Assembly: GCA_036278635.1 (NCBI GenBank)
Contig: DASUKQ010000016.1
Span: forward strand, 1-27,828
Direction of reading: 5' to 3'
DNA: 27,828 nucleotides
Origin: 66-474 sp036278635
GTDB lineage: Bacteria; Pseudomonadota; Gammaproteobacteria; Xanthomonadales; Rhodanobacteraceae
This document shows positions 1-9,092 of the stretch, one piece after another; positions within the stretch are counted from its first letter, which is position 1, and the number at the start of each line of letters is the position of its first letter. The position numbers were made by a program, and so were the translations under genes. The notes below the pieces were generated by a model that was given only the letters and a program-made list of their open reading frames with translations, searched no databases and was not told the origin of the DNA.

Positions 1-756
1 GTGATCGTGACCCGTGCGCTGGCTGAGCGGTTGTTTCCGCACGGCGATGCAGTCGGCAAGCCAATCTATTTCAACGGCAATACGTCGCCCAGTGTGATCG
101 TGGGGGTCGTGGCCCGCATGCTGACCCCGACACCCGACAACGATGCTGCGTATGCCTGGAACGGCGTGTTGTTGCCACTGCGCATCGACGCTGCCTCGAC
201 GCTGTACGCGGTGCGGGCGAAGCCGGAACGCATGCAGTCCGCGATACGCGCGGCGCGCGAAGCGTTGTTCAAGGTCGATCCGATGCGGGTGATCCCGCCG
301 GGAAGCCGCTACGACATGCAGGGTATCCACACCTTCGCGCAAATTCGCGCTTGGGGCTACGCCTCGGACCGCCTGATCGTCACGGTAATGACGGCCATTT
401 GCGTGATCCTGCTCGCGATCACCGGCGTCGGCATGACCGGCCTCACCAGTTTCTGGGTCAACCAGCGGCACAAGCAGATCGGGATCCGCCGCGCGCTCGG
501 CGCGACCAAGGGCAACATCCTGCGCTACTTCCAGTTGGAGAATTTGTTGATCGCGGGCGGTGGTTGCGTTGTCGGCGTATTGCTCGCGATAGGAATCAAC
601 CTCGCGCTGCTCAGGATGTTCCAGATGGACCGCATGCCGGTGTGGTACGTCGCAATCGGTGTCGCCGTGATTCTGGCCTTGGGCCAGATCGCGGTGTTCG
701 CGCCGGCGCGGCGCGCCTCCAAAGTGCCGCCGGTGGTGGCGACGCGATCGGTATGA
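1..756 (+). CDS. ABC transporter permease, FtsX/MacB type (5'-truncated)
   Basis: C-terminal part of an inner-membrane permease of the FtsX/MacB family, which works with an ATPase in export of small molecules or lipoproteins. The 251 visible residues begin inside the periplasmic domain: the opening ALAERLFPHGDAVGKPI matches the core of these proteins (N-x-x-x-A-x-x-L-F...G-K) and not an N-terminus, so the gene very probably continues upstream of the window. Three hydrophobic segments follow at about residues 124-147, 183-204 and 214-235. The cytoplasmic loop RHKQIGIRRALGATKGNILR (about 156-175) is the family signature before the second of these helices. The protein ends with PARRASKVPPVVATRSV and a TGA at 754-756, typical of MacB-like permeases. 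It converges with the minus-strand operon downstream. The substrate cannot be told. The family is certain, the subfamily is not. Confidence 0.82.
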   Translation: MIVTRALAERLFPHGDAVGKPIYFNGNTSPSVIVGVVARMLTPTPDNDAAYAWNGVLLPLRIDAASTLYAVRAKPERMQSAIRAAREALFKVDPMRVIPPGSRYDMQGIHTFAQIRAWGYASDRLIVTVMTAICVILLAITGVGMTGLTSFWVNQRHKQIGIRRALGATKGNILRYFQLENLLIAGGGCVVGVLLAIGINLALLRMFQMDRMPVWYVAIGVAVILALGQIAVFAPARRASKVPPVVATRSV

Positions 757-849
757 CTCGATGCGCGACAGGGCCTCTTGCCAGACCCCGGGCGCAGACC
801 CTCGATCGGACCCACGCACCACACTGCCTGGTGGGTGGTCGAACGCACC

Positions 850-877
850 AAAAACACGCCCCGGCGTGCGGGGCGTG
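850..877 (-). terminator. Rho-independent terminator of the sigma/kinase/receptor gene cluster
   Basis: Perfect 8-bp inverted repeat CACGCCCC (855-862) / GGGGCGTG (870-877) with a 7-nt loop. Read on the minus strand the stem is followed by GTTTTTGG, a run of five T. It lies 38 bp past the stop of the last minus-strand gene (916). On the plus strand no T-run follows, so it fits the minus-strand transcript only. Confidence 0.65.
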
Positions 878-915
878 CAAGCGGACACCGGCTGGAGAGC
901 GGACGGGTGCCCGGG

Positions 916-1284
916 CTACCTGGCAGCAGCCGTGGCGAGGCCCGGCAGGTGACTTCTGGAGAACCGTTCCTCGTAACGCGTCAGGAAATCGGCGTAACGA
1001 TTCAGCAGGACTTCCCTGGCACCCGTTCCCAGGAGCTGCTGCTGCGTCGCGATGGCCCAATGGATCTGGTCGATCTGGCGCGGAGTGAAGTTGGCGAGGA
1101 TCTGCTCCTGCAGCTTCCGGCATGCCGGGGAGTTCGCGTCCTGCGAAGGAGTGCATCCCGCGAAGGTGGCACCGGGTACGACGTTCACGGTCTCCAGTGC
1201 CGCGTTGGGCTGTCCGGCCGTCGCGGTGACGGCAAGCGCGTTCAACGCGATGAGGGTTGCGGTCAGCATGGCATTCGGTTTCAT
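916..1284 (-). CDS. Small secreted protein of unknown family
   Basis: 122-residue protein with a Sec-type signal peptide: MKPNAM, then a hydrophobic stretch LTATLIALNALAVTATAG, cleavage likely near residue 24. The mature part has two cysteines (in AGCTPSQ and SPACRKLQ) 12 residues apart that could form a disulfide in the periplasm. The rest looks helical and amphipathic (about residues 60-110, with FTPRQIDQIHW and VLLNRYADFLTRYEERF). The start is the ATG at 1284 because a strong Shine-Dalgarno GGAGGTGA sits 5 nt upstream; the frame stays open further upstream but that part reads antisense to the neighbouring gene's frame. It is the last gene of the minus-strand cluster, 50 bp after the other small secreted protein and 38 bp before a terminator. 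I do not recognise a family and assign no function. Confidence 0.75.
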   Translation of the reverse strand: MKPNAMLTATLIALNALAVTATAGQPNAALETVNVVPGATFAGCTPSQDANSPACRKLQEQILANFTPRQIDQIHWAIATQQQLLGTGAREVLLNRYADFLTRYEERFSRSHLPGLATAAAR

Positions 1285-1334
1285 GGTCTCACCTCCGAAA
1301 CGATCAGCAGAAGCCCGCAGCGCAAAAACAGGTC

Positions 1335-1709
1335 CTAGTTGCCGGAGCCGGCCTTGGCCTCTTGTTCCTTCTGCGCACGCAACAACGCCTGTTGGTGCTC
1401 GTACGCCTTGGCGTACGCGGTTTTGCACTCGGCGTAGGCGATGCATGCGTTGTACAGCATCCCGACTTCCCGCTGGGTCAGTGGAACCATCAGCCGCGGA
1501 TCGGGCGGGGCCTGCTTCTGGGCCGGTGCGGCCGGCTCCTTGTACGTGCGATAGCCGATCCTGGGCGTGGCCGGCCCATCCTGCATGGCCTTCTGCTCGA
1601 TTTCCGCGCTGGTCGGCGCTGGCTGGCTCTGCGGACCGGCGGCAAATGCGGCCCCCGCGACCGTGCCGAGGCCTGCACAAATGACGATGGCAAGAACGGT
1701 GCGTTTCAT
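1335..1709 (-). CDS. Small secreted Ala/Pro/Gln-rich protein of unknown family
   Basis: 124-residue protein with a clear signal peptide (MKRTVLAIVICAGLGTVAGAAFA, cleavage likely after AFA at about residue 23). The first third of the mature protein is rich in Pro, Ala and Gln and probably disordered (residues 24-70). The second third contains two cysteines in NACIAYAECKTAY, spaced seven residues apart. The end is a charged helix (AYEHQQALLRAQKEQEAKAG). The ATG at 1709 is preceded by GGAGGAAG at a 4-nt distance, which settles the start over longer in-frame choices. It follows the TonB-dependent receptor by about 104 bp on the same strand and precedes another small secreted protein by 50 bp, so all three may be co-transcribed. 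Family not recognised; the position suggests a periplasmic accessory of the receptor/kinase unit, which is inference only. Confidence 0.75.
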   Translation of the reverse strand: MKRTVLAIVICAGLGTVAGAAFAAGPQSQPAPTSAEIEQKAMQDGPATPRIGYRTYKEPAAPAQKQAPPDPRLMVPLTQREVGMLYNACIAYAECKTAYAKAYEHQQALLRAQKEQEAKAGSGN

Positions 1710-1813
1710 GATCTTCCTCCGTTGACGGCAACCTGCATCGGCAGGTGGCGAGGGGCTGCCCCTCACCGTCTACTTCGGCAACGGCCGTGTGCGATTACAG
1801 GCGGCCGGACAGC

Positions 1814-4693
1814 TCAGAATCCCTGGCGGTACCCCAGGTAGAAGAAGCGGCCGGGGATGTCGTAGTCGGGGAAGAAGGAATTGGCATTCGCCGAGTACGC
1901 CACCGGAGGATCGCGGTCGAAGGCATTGCGCACCCCGAGCGTGAAGCGCCCCTGCCATGGGGCGGTCCAGCCGGCCTGCAAATCGAAGTAGGTGACCGCA
2001 CCGACGCGGTTGAGCGGTGTCGGCCGTCCGTCCTGCACGTGACCGGGATCGGAGCAAAGATCGAGCAACGATGGGTCGCCAACCGTGTCCGCCACCTGGG
2101 CCACGACCTGGCAACTTTCGGTGACGGGCGAAAAGTAACGCGCGGCGATCGATGCGGCCCAGGCACCGCGCTGCCAGGCGAGCACCATGACCGAACGCAG
2201 CCGCCATACCACGCCGTAAAAGCCTCCCGGCTGCGCGTTCTTTCCGACCACGTTGCCCTGTGCCGGCGAGCCGTCGGGCAGCGGCGTGCCCGTCGCGGGT
2301 TGGCCGATTTCGCCGTAATAGCTCACGTAGGCGTTGTCCCAGCGCAGTTGCAGCGGACCGAATGGCGTGTCGCGGCGCCAGCCGAGCGAATAGTCGTAGC
2401 CTTCGACCTCGAGGCCCCCCGGGATGTTCTGTTGCGTCGCGTCGACGTTCGACAACACATGATCCGCTGGATCGCGCGTCACCAGCGCGCAGGCGTTCGC
2501 ATCGCCCAGCGTGTAACACGCATCGAGGATCGACTGCGCCGTGCGCTCGCCGATCGCGTTGGCGATCTGTATCCGGTACCAGTCCAGGCTCATGTCCAGC
2601 CCCGGCGCCCACGACGGGGCGTACACGAAACCCAGGGTGCGCGTGCGCGCGGTTTCGGGCCTGAGTGCCGGGTTGCCACCGAGGGTGACCGCGGTACCCC
2701 CCCAATCGGTGACATCGGCGGGAACGCCTGCCGCGGCGCAACGCGCCAGGGTGGCTGCATCGGAGTGGCTGTCGGCCGCGCAAGGATCCATGGATCCTTC
2801 GCCGGTGCTGATCAGCCCCTGGAACAGGTCCACCACGCTCGGCGCGCGAAAGCCCTCGATGTAGCTGGCCCGCAGCAGCAGGTCGTCGATCGGCTTCCAG
2901 CGCAATCCGAATTGCGAATTGGTCGTGCTGCCGAACAGCGAATAGTCGGACCAGCGCGATGCCACGTCGAGACCGAGCTGTCGTGCGAACGCATGCTCCG
3001 CCAGCAGCGGAATCTCGAATTCCACGAACGCCTCCTTGACGGAGTACGCGCCTTCCGTCGGACGGTAGTTGATGCCCCCACCGTTGGCACGGCCGGTGGC
3101 CAGCAGTTCGTCCGGATCATCGAAGCCGCTTTCATGGCGATATTCCGCACCCACGGCGACGTTCAAGCCACCAGCCGGCAGTTCGGCCAGCGTGGTGGTC
3201 GCGTGCAGCAGGAGGTCCCGGGTTTCGGTCTCCATCCGGTTGCTGGCCTGCACATCCACGTAGTCCAGCATCGCGGGCGTGATCGAACCGGGTGGCCCGA
3301 ACACGTCCAACGGCACGCACCCGTCGATCGGCGCCGCGGGGGTCCCGCAACGCGCTTCGCCGCTTGCATCGAAGAAGGACGGGCCGAGCGCAAGCGCCAG
3401 TTTCGTGTTGTCCTGGAACGGATCAATCGTCTCGCGCTGGTCGGCACGCGCATGCGATACGTCCGCGCCCCACGCGATCGATCTGCCCGCGACATCGAAC
3501 AGGCCATCGAGCGCAAGGTGCCAACGGCTGGTGTCCACCCTCTGTTGCCAACGACGCGAACGATCCTCCAGGAAGCGCCGCTGGAAGGCGGTGACCGGAT
3601 CATCGAACGGGTTGTACACGCTGTCCGGTGACGGATCGAATCCGTTCGGCGCCCCCCCGCAACAGAACGATCCGAAATTGACCCGCGGCGGCGCCAGTTG
3701 CTGCTCCGATTGCCGCCGGTTGAACAGGAAGTCCCCCGATACCGCGATATTCGGCGTCAGCTCGAAGCGGCCCTGCGCAAACATCGCCTTGCGCTCCAGC
3801 GGCGTCTGCAGGTAATTCCACGTCGTGTAGTTGATGTTGGCGTCGGTTGCAACATCGAAAGGACGGAAATCGTCCGGCGAGGTGCCGGGGCGTCCCGCAA
3901 TCAGGGTGCGGCCGCCCTGGTGGCGGAACATCATGTACACGACGCCGGTTGCGCCGAGCGGCAGGCCCGCGACAGGCATCGACGAAATCGTCCGGTCTCC
4001 GGCCATGACCGGATCGTCCTTTGCATACTCGACGCCGAACGAGACGTTCCAGCGATCACCGCTGCGTCCGTAGCTGAATTCGACGTCGCGGCGGATGCCA
4101 TCGCCATGGTCGGTCTGGCCGTATTGACTTCCCAGCTGGGCACCCTTGAAGTCCTTGCGGGTGATGATGTTGATCACGCCGGCGATGGCATCCGAACCGT
4201 AGATCGCCGAAGCGCCGTCCTTGAGCACTTCGACGCGTTCGACCAGCGACAGCGGAATGGCGGAAAGATCCACCGCGCCGTCCAGCCCGCTCACCCAGCG
4301 CTGGCCGTTCACCAGCACCAGCGTGCGGTTTGGACCGAGGCTGCGCAGGTTGACCAGTTCGCGGGCATCGGTGCCGTTGTTGATGTTGCGGTTCTGGGTC
4401 TGCCCGTTGACCACGATGTTCTGCACGATCAACCCGATATCGCTCAGGCCCGTGCGCAACAGGTCCTCGCGTTCCAGCACGGTCAACGGGTGCTGCGTTT
4501 CCAGGTCGATGCTGCGGATGTGGCTGCCCGTGACGTAGATCGTTCCGAGCTTTTTTGTCGTTCCGGTGGTTGGGGAAGTCTGCTGCTGTTGCGTGTTGCT
4601 GCCGTCGGGCGGCGGAGCGTCCGCGAAAGCGTTCGCGCCACGGCACAGCATCAGCAGAGCCAGCGTACCGATGATCCATGTGCGCGGCGCCAC
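1814..4693 (-). CDS. TonB-dependent outer-membrane receptor
   Basis: 959-residue outer-membrane active transporter powered by TonB/ExbBD. A signal peptide (residues 1-25) is followed by a Gln/Thr-rich linker, a TonB-box-like stretch GTIYVTGS (50-57) and the plug domain (about 60-180) with LVLVNGQRW and VERVEVLKDGASAIYGSDAI. The rest is a beta-barrel ending in aromatic GRFFYLGYRQGF, the Bam-recognised C-terminal phenylalanine. There is no N-terminal STN signalling domain, so classic FecA-type transmembrane signalling is not expected. Putative surface loops carry several cysteine pairs, including a vicinal CC. The start is a GTG at 4693, supported by AGGGAG 8-9 nt upstream and by the signal peptide; the next Met would cut into the signal peptide. 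It starts 12 bp after the kinase stop, so it is in the same transcript. Related large receptors in Xanthomonadales and Caulobacter import carbohydrates, peptides or siderophores; the substrate here is unknown. Confidence 0.95.
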   Translation of the reverse strand: MAPRTWIIGTLALLMLCRGANAFADAPPPDGSNTQQQQTSPTTGTTKKLGTIYVTGSHIRSIDLETQHPLTVLEREDLLRTGLSDIGLIVQNIVVNGQTQNRNINNGTDARELVNLRSLGPNRTLVLVNGQRWVSGLDGAVDLSAIPLSLVERVEVLKDGASAIYGSDAIAGVINIITRKDFKGAQLGSQYGQTDHGDGIRRDVEFSYGRSGDRWNVSFGVEYAKDDPVMAGDRTISSMPVAGLPLGATGVVYMMFRHQGGRTLIAGRPGTSPDDFRPFDVATDANINYTTWNYLQTPLERKAMFAQGRFELTPNIAVSGDFLFNRRQSEQQLAPPRVNFGSFCCGGAPNGFDPSPDSVYNPFDDPVTAFQRRFLEDRSRRWQQRVDTSRWHLALDGLFDVAGRSIAWGADVSHARADQRETIDPFQDNTKLALALGPSFFDASGEARCGTPAAPIDGCVPLDVFGPPGSITPAMLDYVDVQASNRMETETRDLLLHATTTLAELPAGGLNVAVGAEYRHESGFDDPDELLATGRANGGGINYRPTEGAYSVKEAFVEFEIPLLAEHAFARQLGLDVASRWSDYSLFGSTTNSQFGLRWKPIDDLLLRASYIEGFRAPSVVDLFQGLISTGEGSMDPCAADSHSDAATLARCAAAGVPADVTDWGGTAVTLGGNPALRPETARTRTLGFVYAPSWAPGLDMSLDWYRIQIANAIGERTAQSILDACYTLGDANACALVTRDPADHVLSNVDATQQNIPGGLEVEGYDYSLGWRRDTPFGPLQLRWDNAYVSYYGEIGQPATGTPLPDGSPAQGNVVGKNAQPGGFYGVVWRLRSVMVLAWQRGAWAASIAARYFSPVTESCQVVAQVADTVGDPSLLDLCSDPGHVQDGRPTPLNRVGAVTYFDLQAGWTAPWQGRFTLGVRNAFDRDPPVAYSANANSFFPDYDIPGRFFYLGYRQGF

Positions 4694-4705
4694 GACGCTG
4701 CTCCC

Positions 4706-7700
4706 TTATTCGGGAACGGCGGGCGACACACGCGCCTTGGCGATGCCGCCATCCGCACGTTCCAGCGTTGCGGCATAGAACAATGGCGCCTCCATCGGCC
4801 CGTCGGCGACGTCGAACCGCAGACCACGGATCTTGCCGGCCCCCTTCGGCACCTCGAGCGTCACGGCATACACGGACGATCGTGGTTGCCCGGGGTCCCC
4901 GCCGGCACGGATTTGCTGGCCTTCCGTGGCCAACAGCGCAACGCGGGCGCCGCTCGATGGGAACGCCTTCGGACCGAAGGCGTGGGTGATGACATCGCGG
5001 ATGGTACGGATCTCCAGCGGCGTTTCGTGACCGTCAGCGCCGATCAGCACGACCCGCGCGAACGGCCGCGACGGCACGTCCAGGTTCATCGGGATATGCA
5101 TGAAGGCCAGCACATGCACGCGACTTGCAACGATGTCCGGTACCGTGACCACCGCGCTGTGCAGCAATGTCGGGCCGATCGCGGTGGCCGTGCCGCCACC
5201 GCTCAGCTGCACGCCACCGTCGATGCGGTAGTCCACGCCGAGCAACCGTTGCAGGCCCGGCGCCAGCGTCGGCAGATCGCCGCCGGCGAAGGGCTCGGGC
5301 CAGACCCGACCGACCATCGGAACGTTGCTCGCGGAGGCAAGATCGAGCGGCACGAAACGCGGATCGACGCCGGCGCCGGCGACCGGAGCGAATGCGATCG
5401 CCTGCGCCGGCGCATCGGGGAGCTCGCGTGGGATGGCGTTGTGCGCGCGCAAACGGCTCTGCATCGCGTCGATCTCGCCGTCCGTCGGCGGAGCGCTCGG
5501 ATCCGGATCGAGCAAGTGGGCAAGTTGCAGAAGCTCCGCAGCCGACGGAAGCGCGGGCGGCAGGTGCCAATACAGCCAGCGATGGTTGAGCGTACGCGCC
5601 ACGAGACGGGTGCCATCGGGAGAAAAAACCAGCTTCGTGATGGCGTCGTCCCCGGCGATCGGGGCCATCAGGGGTGCCGACAGGCGCCGGCCGGTACGCG
5701 TGTCCAGCAGGTGCACGGAATTGCGTCCGGCCATTGCGGCGCGTTCACCGTCGGCGCTCACGACGAAGGGTTGCATCACTCCATCGATGGCATCGCCCAC
5801 CGCGGCGATCTGCCGTCCACGCGCGTCAAACGTGATCAGGGCCCGCTTGCCACCGCGGTGGACGACCAATCCGTCACCACGGGGAAAAAACACGGCCTGG
5901 TCGCTCAACCTCGGGCCGGCCACCTCGAACAGCTTGCGGCAGGTCGCCAAATCCCATCGGGCGATCGCGGGCGACCCATTGCCGTCTGCACCGTAGTACC
6001 AGGCGCTCGGTCCATCGGCAGCGAGGATGGCATACCAACCGTTCGCCGGCCCCGGCGCGCACATTGTCTTGCCGTCGACAAGCGAAATCCACTTGAATTC
6101 GGTCGGATGGGAGCGGCTCCATGTCGCCACGAACGCGTGGCGACCGGCTTCGTCGAGATCGAAACTCTGGATCGCGTCGATGCGTACCATTTCGCTGGTC
6201 GCGCTTCCGCTCGCAAGACCGATTCGCTGCACGTCCATGTGGCGCTCGCCGCCTTCGTAGGTCGCAGCGAATACGACCAGGGCCGACGAATCCCGGGATA
6301 TGGCGGCACGTTCGGGCGTCTGCGGCAATACCATGGGCGTACCACGCAGCTTCCAGGTTTCCGTGTCGATCACGCGTACCGTGCGGCCGGCGATCGACAC
6401 AAGCACGTGTCCATCGGGCGCGAGTTCCGCAAAGCGCACGGGCTCCGGATGCGTCAGGGGCGGTGAGAGTGGTGCGCCCGAGGTGGCATCCACCACGCTC
6501 ACCACCTGCCCATCGACGGTAGCCAGCCGGCTGCCGTCGAAGGCTTGTTCCAGAGGCTGCATGGGCGCCGCGTGCCCGGCGAGCAATGGCAAGGGCGGCA
6601 GGCGCCAAACCTGGATCAGTCGGTCGCCGCCGGTGGTCACCATGAGACGGGCCGAAGTGGACACGTCGAACGCCGTTCCGAAGGCCGTCAAGCCGTGCAG
6701 ACGCACGGCGCCACGCACGGTTTCATTGTTGAAGGGGGCGTGCGGCACCAGGGTGGCGTACTCGATTTCGGTGTCCGCGCCCAATCCATTGCCGCCGCCG
6801 AACACGGTGTCGCCGGCAAAGCGGATCAGCGCCGCAACACCGTCGTTTTTCGCGAACTGCAAAGGCGCCGAGCGCGGCAGGCCGGTCGCGACGTCCCAGC
6901 TCCACAGGCGGCCGTTTTCGTCGATGGCGGCAAGGGTGCGGTCATCGGCGCTGAATTCGACGCGGATCACCCGCTCGTCCGGTCCGGAGCCAAGGGTCCT
7001 CGCGGTCCCATCCGCGCTGGACACGATCCGCACGGCGCCGTCCACGCTGCCGAGCGCAAGCAAGCGTTCATCGTGGCTGAATTGCCATGCACGCACGACG
7101 CTGGAGGCGGGCAGGCGCAACTGCCAGCGCGGCACCAGCGCGGGAACGTCGTACAAGGCAAAGTCCGTGCAATCACGCGTGCCGAGCCACGCCCTCCCGC
7201 CCGGCAAGGGCAGCCAGAAGTCGGCCGCCAGGGTCGTGGCCACGGTGTGGCGCGGGCCTATCGGCTTCCAGCCGTCCACTTCGTAGAACTGGCCCGAATC
7301 CGGCCAGCGCAGGGATTCGTCCGAGCGGAAGCGGACCAGGGCGTGCTTCAGCACATCGTCGTACACGATGTCCGCCTGGCGCGCCGGCAATCCGGAAGGC
7401 CACACCACGCGACCTGTGCCCGCGTCCAGCGCGATCATGTCCGAGTAGCGCGGCGCCGGCACCACCGGCTGCTCGGTCAGCCGCACCAGCAGATGGCGGC
7501 CATCGGCCGTGTAATGGAGGCCGCCGTGCGGCGCACCCGCGTCACCATAGGCCATCAGGAAGGTGCGGTTCCTGGTCGAAGTTGCCCAGGTCTGGCGCAG
7601 GCTGCGGAGGTCATACTGCCGCACGAAACGTTCCGGGCTGTCGTTGCCCCAGTCCGAAGTCGCGACCGCGAGATGGCGGCCATCGGGGGCGATGGCTAGG

Positions 7701-9091
7701 GAAGTCACGGACTGCCCGGCAGGCACCCGGAGCAAGCCGGCAAGCTGCGGCGCGTTGGCCAGGATCGTGCCAATTCGCTGCCGCTCGATCCCGGCGCCAC
7801 GCGTGTTGCCGGCGCGCTCCATTTCCTCGAGATTGGCGACCAGCGGGCGCAGGCTGCGGAAACCATCGCCTTTGGCCAGCGCCTGCTGCGCGGTCTGCGC
7901 GCGCGTTGCCCACAAGTTCTCGCGCGAGGTGTTCGCGCTCGCCTCCGCGCGCTTCCACTGCGCCGTGGAGACGACCAGGCCGATCACCAGCGCCGCCAGC
8001 GCACAACCTGCGGTCGCGGCCAGCTTCGGTTCGCGCTTGGCCCAGCGCGACGCACGCTGCATGGCATTCAGCGGTCGCGCGTTGACCGGACGCCCCGCGA
8101 TGTATTGCTGCAGGTCGTCGGCCAGGGCCCGCGCCGAGGGATAGCGCCCGGCCGGGTCGCGATTGAGGCACCGCAGCACGATCGCTTCCAGGTCCGGGGA
8201 CAGCGACGGGTGCTGGCGCCGCGGCGCGCGGACCTGGCCTTCCAGGACCAGCCGTACCGTATCCTGTGCAGTCTCGCCCCGGAATGGCGGCTCGCCGGTC
8301 AGCAGCTCGTAGAGGATCGCGCCCAGGCCCCAGATGTCGGTCGCCTTGGTCAGTTTGTGCGCGCGCACCTGCGCCTGTTCCGGTGCCATGTAGGCCGGGG
8401 TGCCGGAGATCTCGTCGTTCTCGATCGCGAGCGCGTTCTCCAGCCGCCGCGCCAACCCGAAGTCGGTGACGTACGGCGTGCCGGCTTCATCCAGCAACAC
8501 GTTGCCCGGCTTCAGGTCCAGGTGCAGGACGCCCAGGTTGTGCGCGTAATCGACGGCCTCGGCAATGGTTCGCACCAGCGCCGCGGCGGCTTTCGCGGGC
8601 ATCCGTTCACCACGCCGCAGCTTGGTCGAAAGACTTTCTCCACTCACCAGCCGCATGCTGAAGAAGTGCAGGCCCTCGACACTCCCGACTTCGTAGACGG
8701 TGACGATGTTGGGGTGCTGCATGCGCGCGGCGTTCTGCGCCTCGCGTTCGAAGCGCGCGATGAACTCGCGCGACGCCCACGGTCCCGCCGACAGCAACTT
8801 GACCGCCACGTCCCGGTCCAGCGAACCCTGGCGCGCGCGATAGACCACGCCCATGCCGCCTTCACCGATGTGCTCCAGCAACTCGTAGTCGCCAAAACGG
8901 CGTTGCGCCGGATCGGTGAGGTCCAGTTCCAGGGTCTCCGCCGGCAACAGGGCGAGATGGCGATTCCCGGCACCCACGCTCAAGCGACTGAAGCTGCCGA
9001 ACGCAAGCGCCGCGAGTCCCTGGGCATCCTCCAGCGGCCCGGGCGGTTCGGGCGCGGTAACCAGATCCGGCGGCCGGGGCTGGATCGACAC
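4706..9091 (-). CDS. Membrane Ser/Thr protein kinase with C-terminal WD40/beta-propeller region
   Basis: 1461-residue protein. Residues about 68-331 are a eukaryotic-like protein kinase: glycine loop GEGGMGVVYRA (76-86), catalytic Lys98 in VAVKLL, HLDLKPGN (190-197), DFG (210-212), MAPE (235-238), DIWGLG (252-257). The HRD arginine is Leu, making it a non-RD kinase. One transmembrane helix (about 358-377) follows. Residues about 440-1250 contain many WD40/PQQ-like blades (for example DGRHLAVATSDWGN, DERLLALGSVDG, DRTLAAIDENGRLWSWD) and would lie in the periplasm. The last about 170 residues form a separate all-beta domain resembling C-terminal modules of planctomycete ECF-linked sensors (from memory, uncertain). 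The start is taken as GTG 9091, one nucleotide after the sigma-factor stop, with AGGGG 8 nt upstream; an ATG at 9136 would add 15 residues. Its likely target is one or both upstream sigma factors. Confidence 0.93.
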   Translation of the reverse strand: MSIQPRPPDLVTAPEPPGPLEDAQGLAALAFGSFSRLSVGAGNRHLALLPAETLELDLTDPAQRRFGDYELLEHIGEGGMGVVYRARQGSLDRDVAVKLLSAGPWASREFIARFEREAQNAARMQHPNIVTVYEVGSVEGLHFFSMRLVSGESLSTKLRRGERMPAKAAAALVRTIAEAVDYAHNLGVLHLDLKPGNVLLDEAGTPYVTDFGLARRLENALAIENDEISGTPAYMAPEQAQVRAHKLTKATDIWGLGAILYELLTGEPPFRGETAQDTVRLVLEGQVRAPRRQHPSLSPDLEAIVLRCLNRDPAGRYPSARALADDLQQYIAGRPVNARPLNAMQRASRWAKREPKLAATAGCALAALVIGLVVSTAQWKRAEASANTSRENLWATRAQTAQQALAKGDGFRSLRPLVANLEEMERAGNTRGAGIERQRIGTILANAPQLAGLLRVPAGQSVTSLAIAPDGRHLAVATSDWGNDSPERFVRQYDLRSLRQTWATSTRNRTFLMAYGDAGAPHGGLHYTADGRHLLVRLTEQPVVPAPRYSDMIALDAGTGRVVWPSGLPARQADIVYDDVLKHALVRFRSDESLRWPDSGQFYEVDGWKPIGPRHTVATTLAADFWLPLPGGRAWLGTRDCTDFALYDVPALVPRWQLRLPASSVVRAWQFSHDERLLALGSVDGAVRIVSSADGTARTLGSGPDERVIRVEFSADDRTLAAIDENGRLWSWDVATGLPRSAPLQFAKNDGVAALIRFAGDTVFGGGNGLGADTEIEYATLVPHAPFNNETVRGAVRLHGLTAFGTAFDVSTSARLMVTTGGDRLIQVWRLPPLPLLAGHAAPMQPLEQAFDGSRLATVDGQVVSVVDATSGAPLSPPLTHPEPVRFAELAPDGHVLVSIAGRTVRVIDTETWKLRGTPMVLPQTPERAAISRDSSALVVFAATYEGGERHMDVQRIGLASGSATSEMVRIDAIQSFDLDEAGRHAFVATWSRSHPTEFKWISLVDGKTMCAPGPANGWYAILAADGPSAWYYGADGNGSPAIARWDLATCRKLFEVAGPRLSDQAVFFPRGDGLVVHRGGKRALITFDARGRQIAAVGDAIDGVMQPFVVSADGERAAMAGRNSVHLLDTRTGRRLSAPLMAPIAGDDAITKLVFSPDGTRLVARTLNHRWLYWHLPPALPSAAELLQLAHLLDPDPSAPPTDGEIDAMQSRLRAHNAIPRELPDAPAQAIAFAPVAGAGVDPRFVPLDLASASNVPMVGRVWPEPFAGGDLPTLAPGLQRLLGVDYRIDGGVQLSGGGTATAIGPTLLHSAVVTVPDIVASRVHVLAFMHIPMNLDVPSRPFARVVLIGADGHETPLEIRTIRDVITHAFGPKAFPSSGARVALLATEGQQIRAGGDPGQPRSSVYAVTLEVPKGAGKIRGLRFDVADGPMEAPLFYAATLERADGGIAKARVSPAVPE

Positions 9092-9092
9092 G

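Noticed and set aside
1731..1746. ACCTGC-ATCG-GCAGGT hairpin between the receptor and the first small gene
   Set aside because: Only 6 bp and no T-run on the minus strand; not convincing as terminator, leaving co-transcription open.
1745..6466. Long plus-strand reading frames (1745-3631 and 3698-6466) opposite the receptor and kinase genes
   Set aside because: No domain resemblance and arginine-rich, low-complexity translations; they mirror clearly recognised genes on the other strand in high-GC DNA.
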